DNA of 64,000 nucleotides from Parietichytrium sp. I65-24A. Its lineage: Eukaryota; Sar; Bigyra; Thraustochytrida; Thraustochytriidae. The notes below the pieces were generated by a model. That model worked only from the letters and a program-made list of their open reading frames with translations, was not told the origin of the DNA and did not search any database. Positions 1 to 10,197 of this stretch are shown one piece after another. The translations under genes were made by a program, and so were the position numbers. The stretch lies in assembly GCA_012862575.1 (NCBI GenBank), contig BLSF01000001.1, positions 1,178,001-1,242,000 on the forward strand, read 5' to 3'. Numbering within the stretch: position 1 is the stretch's first letter; every line of letters starts with the position of its first letter.

Positions 1-659
1 GCCAGAGTTGCGATTGGCTTGACTGCTGAGATACCGGTGGAATCTGCAAGGTCGCCCACAGACCACGCCTTGATCTGACCGTCTTCTCCAGCCGTCACTA
101 CCAGCGAGCCGTCTGCGCTGAACTCGACTGCAGAAACTGCCAAGTAGTGCGCTTTCCAAACTCGAAGGAGCTGACCCGTTGCGCAGTCCCAAAGGTACGC
201 CTTGCCAGATGCCCCGCCAGCAGCCATAAAGGTCTCACTGCCCGAGAGCGCACACAACTTTTCAGGTGACGAGCTCGACTGCTGCGACCGCTCTTTTCCC
301 CAAACCCAAAACTTGACACTCGACTTGCCTCCCGAGCCCTCGTTAGCAGACGCGGCCAATGGCCTCTGGATCGCAGCCAAAAGATCTCCCGCGCCGCCCC
401 CCGTGGCAGCCGCCGCTCTGGCGCCAACTGTAGCTAGCCCATTTCTCACGCATGAACTCTCAGCCAAGGTCCCGACCGACCCTGCAGCTGCCGACATGTG
501 GAAGATGCCAAGTCCGCCGAGCCCATCTGCGCCACTAGCCGAGGAAGAAGAAGAAGAGTGCGGTTGCGATCTCTTGCGGCCACCGCCCTGCAGGGCAGAC
601 GCCTTGGTCGCATTACTTGCTCGCCCTGCTCCAAGAGCTGCAACAAACACTTCGTCCAT
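1..659 (-). CDS. IPI3/WDR18-like WD40 protein, 5' part only
   Basis: The minus strand reads open from an ATG at 659 to the window edge (219 codons), so the C-terminal part lies outside. After a Ser/Gly/Ala-rich stretch near residues 25-75, it shows a WD40 blade with AYLWDCATGQLLRVWKAHY followed by AVEFSADGSLVVTAGEDGQI and then KAW. This order and spacing matches WDR18/IPI3, where the equivalent is a YLWEVSTGNLL blade followed by a HYQDVS...GGKDC blade. IPI3 proteins act in the Rix1/PELP1 complex that processes ITS2 and matures the 60S ribosomal subunit in the nucleus. The pairing with IPI3 is from memory of the family; another WD40 family cannot be excluded because only the first blades are visible. 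No intron is needed in this part. Confidence 0.65.
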   Translation of the reverse strand, partial: MDEVFVAALGAGRASNATKASALQGGGRKRSQPHSSSSSSASGADGLGGLGIFHMSAAAGSVGTLAESSCVRNGLATVGARAAAATGGGAGDLLAAIQRPLAASANEGSGGKSSVKFWVWGKERSQQSSSSPEKLCALSGSETFMAAGGASGKAYLWDCATGQLLRVWKAHYLAVSAVEFSADGSLVVTAGEDGQIKAWSVGDLADSTGISAVKPIATL

Positions 660-2297
660 TTCTTTCTCCGTCCACCGACAAGCCGACAAACCGAGACAAA
701 ACCAACCCAGCTCTCGACCAGGGAAGTTGACGCACGCTGGTGATGTTTAAACTTAAACTTTTGCAAGTCGAAAAGAAAAAGAATCAATCTCACTTTCCAA
801 TGCCGAGCAACAAACGATCTATGACAAAACAACAGAACACAAGCCAGCTATTCTGTTATTCTCCTATTCTCCAATGCAATTCCACAGCCCAAAAGGAAAA
901 CCACAGCGCCTCTCTCCTTGAGTCCTAGTCCTTGAGTTAGCTGTCCTCGCGTACACACAAAATCTGTCCTCGCGTACTCTTTCTCCTTCCTTTTGCGCTC
1001 CTCAACATCCTCTTTGACGCTCTTTCATCTCTCTCATCGCCTTCCAACCTGCCCTCCAACCAGTCACACTCCTATTTCGAACATCTAATTGTCAGGTAAG
1101 ACCTCGACGGTAAGCCAGGCGTGGATGATCGTAAAAGTGAATCGGTGTCTATGGTTTAGGGTGGGCGATGTTATGGAACAGAGAACAATTCGAAGAACTG
1201 CGCCGAGCTCTTTGCGGGTTGGCTTGGGTGGAAAGTTGGGGCAAATTTCGGTTGTTCGTGTTAAGAGTGGAGAAGCTCGAAGGCGAAGGTGTCTTTAGTT
1301 CCATGAGCTGAGAAATGCGGACTCTTTCTTGAGCGAATTGGTCTCAACTTGGCCATGAGATCAGAGAACGCTTTTGAAGAGTAGCTTCAATGTGGATGTG
1401 GACGCGGCGATACATTGCTTTTCACATGGAGAAGTTCGTTCATTCATGGGAGAACTCCACAGCCGCGACGCTATAACTATAGCTCTCTCTCTCTCTCGCG
1501 TTCGTTCTTTCTTTCTTTGCCTCAAACCTTTTTCCACCAAAGATAGCTTGGTCTAACTTCTGCATCAACAACAGCGGCAGCCCAATCAAGACCAAGACCA
1601 AAAGACCCAACGGAGATAGTTGCAACAGCGTCCTCGACAACTTTTTGTATCAACAGCAATGTCATTGCTGATCGGCATGCAGCACTTTTTTCCCCTCGGA
1701 ATAGGAAGGAGAGCCAAGCGCGCATGAATAAAAAGAGTCACGAGAAACGTTTCCAGCGTTTTCGAAGAAAGAAAAGTTATAGTACTTGGTACCCTTCCAA
1801 ATTTGAACGAAGCTTCAACTTCACCTGCACAACGCTGGTCCTGATCGCTATCAATCCCGAAACTTACTCTAAACCATAGTAGTGAGGAGGGGAAAAAAAG
1901 AGGCACGAGGTTTTGAGCACATACGGGACTAGACCATCGGTACTCGCGAGTACATTTAGCCTTCTTTAGGGAACGTCTAAACCTCTGCGAGGACACTTGG
2001 TCGATAAGCGTAGGTGTGGTGGCTAGCCTTTAATCTACTCGGGAGTCGGGAGTCGGGAGTCGGGAGGACGGTCTTGAGCTGATGAATCTCGCACTTGAAC
2101 TACTTGAACGCCAGCAAACAACACGATCCTGAACTCCCTGTGTTCGGACAAGTAGGCAATCCATTCTCTTTTTCAATTTCAATTTCTATTTCTATATACA
2201 CTCCAGTGGCGACGAAAGAAGCAGAGCAGAGGGCAGAGGGCCTCTTTTTGGAAGACACGGTATCGACTGTGAGTCAAACGCGCAGAGATTGGCGGAG
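660..2297 (+). other. Divergent upstream region with a candidate 5'UTR intron
   Basis: This 1.6 kb separates the divergent WD40 and coiled-coil genes. A strong donor (CAG|GTAAG) at 1096 and a pyrimidine-rich acceptor ending CACTCCAG at 2206 would define a 1.1 kb intron in the 5' leader of the coiled-coil gene, splicing 91 nt before its ATG; this is inferred, no transcript is available. A pair of TGTCCTCGCG motifs lies at 942-951 and 965-974, a CGAGGACACTT motif at 1987-1997, and a short tandem of GGGAGTC units at 2041-2065. The small open frames in between are short and show no family likeness. Confidence 0.4.
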
Positions 2298-4538
2298 ATG
2301 GAACTGGGAGTGCACCGTAACGACGATCTGAAAGCTCTGAAGAAGAAGAAAAAGAAGAAGAGGAAGGAGGAGCAGGAGGAGCAGGAGAGCAAACGCAAGC
2401 ATAAGAGCAAGGGGCGAAAGGTAGAAAGTAAGCGCAGGAGCAAGGCGTGGGACACGAGCTTCGAAGGCGTTTCGGATCAAGATGCTGCTGAGGAGGAGCT
2501 TGAAGCTGTCCAGCAATCGCTGCTGCTGATAAAGGAGAGGAGGGATATTGTGCTGAAGGCTCAAGCGGCGGTCGAGCAAAAGGAGAGGCGGATTGCTTTA
2601 CTGGAATCTCTGCTCAAGAAGCAAAAGTCCGAGGCCGCACAAACAGCACTTCAAGCCTTGGAGCGCGAGAGACTGCTGAGGCAGCAGCTTGTAAGCGCCG
2701 AACAGAATCTGGCGCAAGCGAGGGAGAGCGAGCAGGCTGTGACTTCAGAGCTGAAGAAGATTCTCTCCGCATCGCAAATTGCAGAGAGCGAAGCGAGGAC
2801 TCAACTCTCACGCACCAAAGCAGAACTTGAAGAGTACAAGGACGTGGTCAAAACGCGAGTTGCGCAGGTGGAAACGAAGAACCAAGAGCTAACCCGAGAC
2901 AAAGCCAAACTAGAAGAGCAAATTGCTCGGCTTCGAAAAGCGGTTAACGAACGAACGGTGGAACTTCAGCAAGCACGAGAGAGAGGAATTGAGTCTTCGC
3001 AGTCGTCCTCGCGCAAGACGGAGAGCCTTGAGAAACAGCTCTCAGTGAAGCGGTCGGAAATAGCCGCTCTTCAAGATAAGGTCGACTCCCTCATCTCTGT
3101 ACATACTAAACAAAAGGAACTCTTGCGCACGAAGGAAGACATAATTGAGGAGGGAGAGAGCCGGGAAAAGCTTTTGCAAGGCACTATCGATGAGCTAGAA
3201 GAAAATATTGTTGTTTTGCGTGAACAGGTGATGACTAATGAAGATGGTGGCTCGAGCTTGCGTCGTCAGCTCGAGATGAGAAACAAGGAGCTCGGCGAGG
3301 CTGAAAGACTGATTCACCAACTGCGGAGTCAAGTGATGCATTGGGAGTCGCGAACGAGAGCAATTGACCAACAGAGCGCACAAAATGGGTATCAATCTTC
3401 GGAGTATCAAGAGGCGCTGAGAAGGGCTAGCGCGCACAGACAGCGAATGGAGGTGCAGCTGCAGTCACTAACAACTAGAAGCGAGGAGCTGCAACAGCAG
3501 CTAGTAAACGAGATGGCTATCAACGCGAATCTTAGAAGGGAGCTGTCTGAGGAGCGCTCTAATCGAAAGAAGATCTCAAGGAAAAGGCTTAAGATTCTTC
3601 AAGAATTTTACAATGAGGAGAGCAAGTTAAAAGAAACGCTCGACCATACGATGTTTCGGGACCCAACTAGCCAAACTGCAAGTCTTCGCTTGTCGGCGCG
3701 GCTGCAGTCGAGGTTGCAAAACCAATCCTACGAGTACTCTTCTGGGTCTTCATCGGAAAGTGAGGAGGAATCTTCGAGCTCCTCGTCTTCCGGGGAAAAT
3801 TCCGATGAGGAATCGGCCTCTTCCTCGTCCATGAGCTCCAGTAGACGAAGCACGAATAGTTCTCGTCGGCAAGGCGCCGGCTCGGTGGAGAAGGCCCCGA
3901 GAACTACCGCAATGCGAAAAAATTCCCCACGGATGTCTCCGGCGAGGGCAAAACACGATTCTTCTCCATCACAAAAAAGCGCTCCCAGGGCCCCAATTCA
4001 GATTGTGAGAGAGACAGCTATGCAAACGAGCCCTTTAATCTCGTCCGAGCGGGCGCAGCACAGCCAGAGAATCAGATCCTCACCAAAGAGTCCGTTATTG
4101 TCCTCGGAGGCGCGAGCTGTAGGCAGATCCTCCCCCCAAAGTACTTTCCCAAGCCCTGCACTAGTACAGACCAGCACGGCCTCACCTTACGACGCCTTCA
4201 CCCACCACGCTTCGCACTTTTCCAGTCCGAGTGGGTACCCGTTCGGACCGCTTCCATCCGAAGAGGACCTTGCAGACTTTTTGGATCCGGATGAGCACTT
4301 GAGCGGTGCAAGCTTTGAAGGACTCGATGTACCGTCGCCGATTCTAATGAGCGGTTCTGTGCAAGTCGAGGACCCGGAGCCGACGTCACCGAGCGTTGTA
4401 CCTTCCGTTGCCTTCAAGTCCACGGTAAGCAGCCGAGCTCGGGAAAAGCGCGACTCGCCTAATGTGGCGCAATTGGACAAGGGGGCAAAGGGCAAGAAGA
4501 AAAAGAAGCCAAAAAAGAGTTCAAAGGCAAAAGCCTGA
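2298..4538 (+). CDS. Large coiled-coil protein with basic ends and Ser-rich tail
   Basis: One exon, 746 aa. I start at the ATG at 2298; the frame is open a little further up but with no other ATG. Residues about 15-50 are a Lys-rich block (a run of eight Lys, then KRK motifs) that looks like a nuclear localisation signal. Residues about 75-450 are almost unbroken heptad-type sequence rich in Glu, Gln, Arg and Leu, a long coiled coil. Then comes a Ser/Glu stretch (near 480-520), Ser/Pro-rich disorder with many SP sites, and a Lys-rich C-terminus ending in KGKKKKKPKKSSKAKA. The build suggests a structural or scaffold protein, perhaps centrosomal or nuclear, with phospho-regulated tail. No named family can be assigned by eye, and coiled-coil similarity would be misleading in searches. 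Confidence 0.8.
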   Translation: MELGVHRNDDLKALKKKKKKKRKEEQEEQESKRKHKSKGRKVESKRRSKAWDTSFEGVSDQDAAEEELEAVQQSLLLIKERRDIVLKAQAAVEQKERRIALLESLLKKQKSEAAQTALQALERERLLRQQLVSAEQNLAQARESEQAVTSELKKILSASQIAESEARTQLSRTKAELEEYKDVVKTRVAQVETKNQELTRDKAKLEEQIARLRKAVNERTVELQQARERGIESSQSSSRKTESLEKQLSVKRSEIAALQDKVDSLISVHTKQKELLRTKEDIIEEGESREKLLQGTIDELEENIVVLREQVMTNEDGGSSLRRQLEMRNKELGEAERLIHQLRSQVMHWESRTRAIDQQSAQNGYQSSEYQEALRRASAHRQRMEVQLQSLTTRSEELQQQLVNEMAINANLRRELSEERSNRKKISRKRLKILQEFYNEESKLKETLDHTMFRDPTSQTASLRLSARLQSRLQNQSYEYSSGSSSESEEESSSSSSSGENSDEESASSSSMSSSRRSTNSSRRQGAGSVEKAPRTTAMRKNSPRMSPARAKHDSSPSQKSAPRAPIQIVRETAMQTSPLISSERAQHSQRIRSSPKSPLLSSEARAVGRSSPQSTFPSPALVQTSTASPYDAFTHHASHFSSPSGYPFGPLPSEEDLADFLDPDEHLSGASFEGLDVPSPILMSGSVQVEDPEPTSPSVVPSVAFKSTVSSRAREKRDSPNVAQLDKGAKGKKKKKPKKSSKAKA

Positions 4539-5610
4539 GTACTGAGTAGCAAGTCTGTTCAACATTCAAATTGTTAGCTATGTGTCTCATGTACCAACCG
4601 TTTTCCTCACGTTCTGGGACTATACGGAACTCGACTGTTGCATGATCTACCGCTTTCCTCCGAGTAAAAACGACTGAAGAATCACCAGATTTCGCTTGTG
4701 GAGGAAAACATTCGGCTGATTAGCTGCACAAGTGGGCATTCAAGTGCTGTGTTCTTTGTTGGCACCCAAGGAATGGCACAAGAGATAGGTGTTTATATAT
4801 CACAGTCCTCCTTTCTTATCGGACCCTAAGTTTTGCTGTGACGACGGAGGATATATCGATTTGCGAGCAATGTGGACTTGGTGCCTCTTCTGGGCATACT
4901 TTGGCTTCTTGTATTCCGACGAATTTACTGCAGACGTGCAGTCGATCCAGGATGCAATGACAGTGACCCCTCAAGGCGACCGTGTGCTCTACGTCTGCGA
5001 TGGATGTATGTCGCGAAATCCTTCGCGACACTATGGGGACTGTACCAGGACGGGAGCGTGAGGTTTATGGTTTGGTCACTGTCAAGATCGAGCTCAGGTT
5101 CTTCACTGCCTTCACTATCGTCTTGGTCCCAATCGTTTTGCTCTGTGGGCGTGCATTCAACCCGTTTGTCATACACAAAAATTCACCACGATTCTTTTCA
5201 AACAATACGTTCATTTCTTCCTTCTTTTGTGAACAACATCTTCGGACATTCCATTGAAGTGCTCTACATTCCTCTACTCCGAGTTTTATTACCGTTGTCT
5301 ATCATTCCTCCTAAGTTGACCCATCGTGCACACCGTGCACACCATGACCTTAACTGTTCTATAACGCAACCTTAAGGACGTACGTGTGTCTGAAAGTGTA
5401 CGCGATCGCAGTGGGTAGCGAGTACGCCTTTTGGTACGCGGACGGGGCTTTAAGGTGCGCGTAGGAGAGACTAGAGTGCCAAGTGGCGTGGCAGGGTCGT
5501 GCGTGCGCTCTGTAGCATAGGACTGGTGGAACGAGAAGGGTTAGTGCGAAAGTGCGAAAGTACGGGGACAGGCGGAAGGGTACGCGCGCACGGTAACAGG
5601 GCGCGAGGGA
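4539..5610. other. Intergenic stretch, no supported gene
   Basis: About 1.1 kb between two plus-strand genes. Open frames up to 167 codons exist here, and a minus-strand frame at 4925-5176 has an acidic, protein-like stretch (DWDQDDSEGSEEPELDLDSD) but no ATG. A minus-strand AG preceded by GCACGCCCAC near 5140 could be an acceptor leading into it. I could not complete a gene model, so I leave it as unassigned sequence. Confidence 0.3.
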
Positions 5611-6183
5611 ATGGCGGAGCAGCAGCAGTGGCAGGAAGTGGACTTGGCCGGGTGGATTCAAGGGCTGAGCGTGGCGCAGCAGCAGGCGCTGGCCGTGACC
5701 ACGCTGGTGTTGGTGGTGGCGCTACGGAACTATGTGCTGGCAGTCGCCGCGGTGACGTCAGTGGTGTACTACCTGTCGCTGCGTAAACCATCGGCCGCCA
5801 GTTTCAGGCCGTTCTTTGAGAGCTGGTTCAAGACACAGTACTATCCCAGATTGGCATCAAAAGTTGAGGCAGAGTTCAATGAGCGGGCTCGGCGACGTGC
5901 ACATGATGGGAACCTCATGGAGGCCCTGGGCGACAGGGCCCGAGGGCTTTTGCAGAACGTCACCAAAGGCTTCCAAGCCAACGTTTTGTGTGATATCATT
6001 CTGAGCAGGCCGATGCAGTTTGCAGATCGCGGTGCTTATGTAACAGTCGTAGTCAATGTTGGGTCAACGAAGGAACCTTGTATGATTACCTTTTGGGGGG
6101 TTCACGAGCATTGGATGCTCGCGCCGTACATGTCGATCGACTTTGAGAATGTGTCTATCCTGGATTCGCAGCAGCTTCAATAA
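5611..6183 (+). CDS. Small membrane-anchored protein of unknown function
   Basis: Single exon, 190 aa, ATG in a purine-rich context. After a Gln-rich start (residues 1-25) two closely spaced hydrophobic segments follow (about 27-55: ALAVTTLVLVVAL and YVLAVAAVTSVVYYL), a likely helical hairpin or one long membrane anchor. The rest (about 60-190) is a soluble domain with a basic amphipathic part (KVEAEFNERARRRAHDG) and a beta-rich end (RGAYVTVVVNVGSTKEPCMITFWGVHEHWML). The layout suggests a protein anchored by its N-terminus with the C-terminal domain in cytosol or matrix. I do not recognise the family. Its 3' end faces the SPX gene across 480 bp. Confidence 0.7.
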   Translation: MAEQQQWQEVDLAGWIQGLSVAQQQALAVTTLVLVVALRNYVLAVAAVTSVVYYLSLRKPSAASFRPFFESWFKTQYYPRLASKVEAEFNERARRRAHDGNLMEALGDRARGLLQNVTKGFQANVLCDIILSRPMQFADRGAYVTVVVNVGSTKEPCMITFWGVHEHWMLAPYMSIDFENVSILDSQQLQ

Positions 6184-6663
6184 ACTGCTCTTTTCCCTTC
6201 GAATTTCAATGACGCGTACCTTTCTTAAAGAAATTGACGGCAAATTTATTCTAGAAGCACCAACACATGGCGGAGAAACACTAGCAGTTGTTTTAAAAAA
6301 ACGCTCTCGTTCTAAGTTTTAAAGAGCAGGAATTACCAAAGAAGAAAAGCCATCTCGCAAAAAGGAGTCGTAGAAAGGTGCTGGTGCATTTTGATTTCAT
6401 GCATAACTAGTTTTTCATATTATAAAGATAACCTGGCAGATAAATCTCTTGGTTCACTTTCCCCTCCCCAAAAAAGCGATCAGCCAGGTCAAATCTGGTA
6501 AGAGTTACATGTCGATGTGTGAAGGTCGAGCTGGTGCGTGGTAAATACATAGTCAGAACAAAGCGAGAGTCACCCGGGAAAACTCCACCTGTACGAGCCC
6601 CAAAGCGATGGGAGCGGCACAAGATTTGCGCATGTTGAGGGGTTAATCGGCCACGGAAAGAAG
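6184..6663. other. Convergent 3' region
   Basis: The 480 bp between the ends of the small membrane protein gene (+) and the SPX gene (-). AT-rich with oligo-A and oligo-T runs (for example near 6290-6300), as expected of 3' UTRs and poly(A) sites of both genes. Nothing else is seen. Confidence 0.4.
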
Positions 6664-7553
6664 TCAATTCGTAGAAGTCCCGTGGCTCTGCTGAATGGCT
6701 GCCGTGACCAGCGATTGCAAAGCGTCAGGGAAAGCATCGCACGTTTTTACGCGCTTTATTTTCATGGAATTGTCGATGGCGTTGCATTTCTTGTTCTGCT
6801 CGTTTTTCAGCTGCCTCTTCCTTTGCTGAGCAGTAACTGGGACAGTTTCGAGAATTCTGCGCAGCTCCTGCTCGGAATATCCACCTTTAAAAGTGCCGTA
6901 CTTGCAAATATGTGAATACTCTGTCTTCATTATTTCCAAACACCGCTTTAGTGCCTCGTGGTGAGCAAAGGGCTGGTCGTTAACCATGCGCAGCATGTAC
7001 TTGTCGCGAGTCTGGAACCCCGTGAGCTTGTCATGCTTCTTCAAGATCTTGGTGAAGCCCAGGTAATTCATCACGGCAAAATTTCGCAGCAATAAGAGCC
7101 TCCCGTGCAGATCCGTAAAGGTAGAGAGCACTTTCGCAGTTAGATCTCCCGAGTTGACCTTTCGCGAGCGGTCGATCGAGGCAAGCAGCGTGTCAAACTC
7201 GGTGAAGGACCGCTTTTCGAGCTCCATGAACACCGTGCTAACCTTTGCCAACTCCCCTTTGAGAAACAAGAAGAACTTGCGCTCGTCCTCGCTCTTCGCG
7301 ATCGTCTGAACCTTTTGCTCTTCCTCCTCGCTGTTCCTACTATCAACACAAAGTCGCTCCCATCAGCACATCCGCTCTCGCCGTCGCTCCTGCTGGAGGC
7401 AGTTGAGTCAAAAACTTACTCATCAAGTTTACTCGAATGAAGCTCAAAGGTCTTGAGCAGCTTCTTCATCGCCTTGTAGTCCAGCCAGCAGTCCTCCCTG
7501 CACAGCTGCCTGGACACCTCCGCAGCATTCTGAATCTTCTTGCCAAATTTCAT
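6664..7553 (-). CDS. SPX-domain protein (two exons)
   Basis: Exon 1 is 7553-7420 and exon 2 is 7339-6664, joined across an 80-bp intron (7419-7340), giving 269 aa. Exon 1 starts MKFGKKIQ and contains WLDYKAMKKLLK, the usual start of an SPX domain. Exon 2 carries the other two SPX blocks: FFLFLKGELAKVSTVFMELE and NYLGFTKILKKHDKLTG. SPX domains bind inositol pyrophosphates through Lys residues of the first helix and the KILKKHDK helix and so sense phosphate status. The domain covers residues 1 to about 170; the tail is Lys-rich (QQRKRQLKNEQNKK, KIKRVK) and no transporter, VTC or RING domain follows, so this is a stand-alone SPX protein like plant SPX1-4. The acceptor is ambiguous: TAGTAG gives two in-frame choices (exon 2 from 7339 or 7336). 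Confidence 0.85.
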
Positions 7554-10197
7554 GACGTCGTGGCCTCGTCACCAGCAAGCACCCCTTCACAACCACGCTT
7601 CCCGCGCCAATGCAAGCCAATGCAAGCCAATGCACGCCAGCCTCCCGTCTCCTTCTTCCTACGTGCAACCCACGAGCCACGTCCCAATTCGAGTCTGAGA
7701 ACCACTTCTTCCCGCAACGCGCCAATACTTTCGCACCTAACCTAACTTGCACAACCCTCCTCCACGTCCCGACGCATATACAAGCCCAGCACCGCGAGCT
7801 CTTCTTGTACACCACGCACGCACATAAACACACACAAACACACACACTCTCTCTCTCGCTCACCAAGTATCACGGCGTTCCTTTCGCGAATGGAGAACTG
7901 CGAGCCTTTCGCTTTGTCGCGTTGTAGCGTTGTCGCATATTCTCGCAGTCTCGCTTCTTCTATGGCATATGAGTAACATCCATGCATATGCATGTATGTA
8001 TGCAAGTTCCACCAACTTGCAGCAACTTCCACACGCGCTTCCCGCATTGAGTGATTCAATTATTATATTATATTTGATAATTTTTATTATAGCGCCGCTT
8101 GGTCTGACCAGTATCGCTGTCCCTTCGAATCATTTCTTCTGTATAAGTTCTCATATTTGAATCTTTTCTTCAGGTTCCGAGGTCCTGAGGTTCTTTTGCT
8201 TGGTTTGGGTCAATTTTCCCAATCTGAGCTGGTCCATTGCAACGCTCGCCCACCTACTTCCTCTTCCCGATTCCGGAGGAGGCCCTAAGCCGGGCGTGGC
8301 CGGGCCTACCGGAGCGGGCGGTTGGGAGAGGCTGGGAGGGAGATTCGAGCCCCCACAGTGCGGAATTGAGCGAGCAGAGGGCCCCTTCCTCCTCCCGCCA
8401 GTTTAGAGGCGATGTGAGGAGGGACTGTGTGTGAGAGGCATGCGTTTTGGCGCATTCTGTGTATGGTTTTGTTGTTTTTAATGTTAATGGAATTGTAATT
8501 TCTTTCCTCCTCGTGCTGCTAGGCAACACTCGAATCAAGGTTTATGTATGTTTATGTTTCCAATCTGGAATGGAAAGGAGGGATGATTTGGAGTTGCTGT
8601 ACATGCACTGTGTACTTACGCACTCCTCCCCCCTTCCCCTACTAGTCGGCGAGGAAAACCACCCGGTTCTTTCATCACATTGGACTGCGCCGAGAACCAC
8701 GTTTCGACAAATCGACACATCGGGTTCCTTTTCTACTAGCTAGCTCACTGTACTCCTACGTCTGGACACTTTTTACGACTTTGGAGGTGTGCAAAAGCCC
8801 GTATGTCCTCTCTCTAAACTCTTATGGGTAAGGCAGCATACTATTGATTCAGATAGAGGTGATGTGGGAGTGTGCTAGTGGTTAAAAGCATATTGAACGA
8901 ATCTTCTATTATCGTTCCATACAGACTGATAGTACTCGCGCTTAGCAGACTGTAACGATTTCCACTGCACACATCCTCGCCGATAATTAGCTTTAAATAT
9001 AGCAATCTATAGAACTTGCCAAGCTGGACTACGAAGAAGATTCTTTTTGGAAAGCTCTTGATTTCAAGGTTCTGCTGCAAGCTGATTCCCAACATTTCCC
9101 AACGAAGAAAAAGACGTTTCTGCACTTACTTCAACCTTTTCTTTTCTTCTCTAACTACCACTAATAATAGAGCTTCTTTCTTTCTCGAGAAAAAGGTGAG
9201 AGGGAAGAGAAAGTAAAGATTCAGAATTCAAAAAATTCAGAAGAAGAAATACAAAGAATTCAGAGGAGCTTCTGAGAGAGAGATTCCAGTTACTTCGAAC
9301 AGGTCCACGAACAGTCCTACGACTTGCTTACTCTATAGGGTACGCTTTCGGAAGTCGAGGCAATTTTTATTTCTCCGGCCACTGAACTGATTCGATTCGC
9401 AACTGCCTTACTTTTCTCACCTTATAAAAGGTATAAGAAACAAACGAGAAATAGCAGGAGACAAAAACCTTCTTTCCTTTTCCTCCTCTCCAAAACGCAC
9501 CTTCAGTCCCAACTAGCTTTTAATAGGGCAACAGGGAGGAGAAGATTCTTTTGCTGTTCGAGTTCAAAGTTAATCTATGTTCAATCAATGTATTATTGAA
9601 AACATTGAGTACTCGGTACCACTTACCGATACTAGTACGTTGCATAGACGGGACACTGCGGTAAGGAGGAAGAGGAAGGGAAAGAGAAAGTAAAAGGAAA
9701 AGGAAAAGAAACTCACTTTTGACAGTTTCGAATGTGATTAGAACTCGTTGACTGATGAGATCGATCAATTCAAGAACCAAAAAAAAAGAAATGGCACTTT
9801 GCGTATTGCGAGATGGTTTCAAAAGAGCCATTGGAGAATTTGAGAAGAGGAACAGATCCACGTTGGCTTGACAGCAGATTTGGCAGCGAAATGCGCGAGG
9901 AAGAGAGAGGAGAGATGAGAAGAGAAAAGAAAAGAAAGAAAAGGAAAGAGAGATTCGCTCGCTCGAATCCCACCCGCGACATTGATTGATTCTCGCCTGA
10001 AAGCCCACATTACCGAGCAAAAACAGGTGTGGCTGTATCTGCTCGCGGATTGCGAGCTACTCGCGTTGGGGTTCCATTCCCGAGATGCTTCTCGACGTGC
10101 TTACATTGTGCTTACAGTTAGTTCTGGCCGGTTCAAGTTGGAAAGGTAGAGTTGAAATCACTGAAGATAGACTTGTAGGGTAAAGAGCAAATTATTA
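7554..10197. other. Long gene-free stretch upstream of SPX and downstream of POLE
   Basis: About 2.6 kb without a credible protein gene. It holds a CA/CT-rich simple repeat (about 7826-7862), a GC-rich foldable island (8275-8395), and purine-rich stretches with GAAGA/GAGAG composition around 9180-9290 and 9660-9960. Open frames of 60-166 codons are of low complexity and mostly reflect these purine or pyrimidine tracts. Confidence 0.4.
8275..8395 (+). ncRNA. Candidate structured RNA (GC-rich island)
   Basis: In an otherwise AT-rich gene-free stretch, a GC-rich block is closed by a long inverted match: GGAGGAGG (8275-8282) pairs with CCTCCTCC (8388-8395), continuing with CCCT (8283-8286) to AGGG (8378-8381) across a six-base bulge. 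Inside are further short complementary G/C blocks (for example CCGGGC and GCCCGG-like segments). I could not match it to U1-U6, SRP, RNase P/MRP or 5S RNA. Chance pairing of G/C-rich DNA is a real alternative. The strand is arbitrary. Confidence 0.2.

Noticed and set aside
4925-5176. Acidic 83-codon minus-strand frame
   Set aside because: No ATG and no clear exon chain; acidic look alone is not enough.
8160-8260. Short likeness to U1 and U4 snRNA near TCCATTGCA and TTTTCCCAAT
   Set aside because: The essential 5' ends (ATACTTACCTG for U1) and the other stems are missing.
9957-9980. T-arm-like string CTCGAATCCC
   Set aside because: No D-arm, anticodon stem or acceptor pairing can be built around it, so it is not a tRNA.
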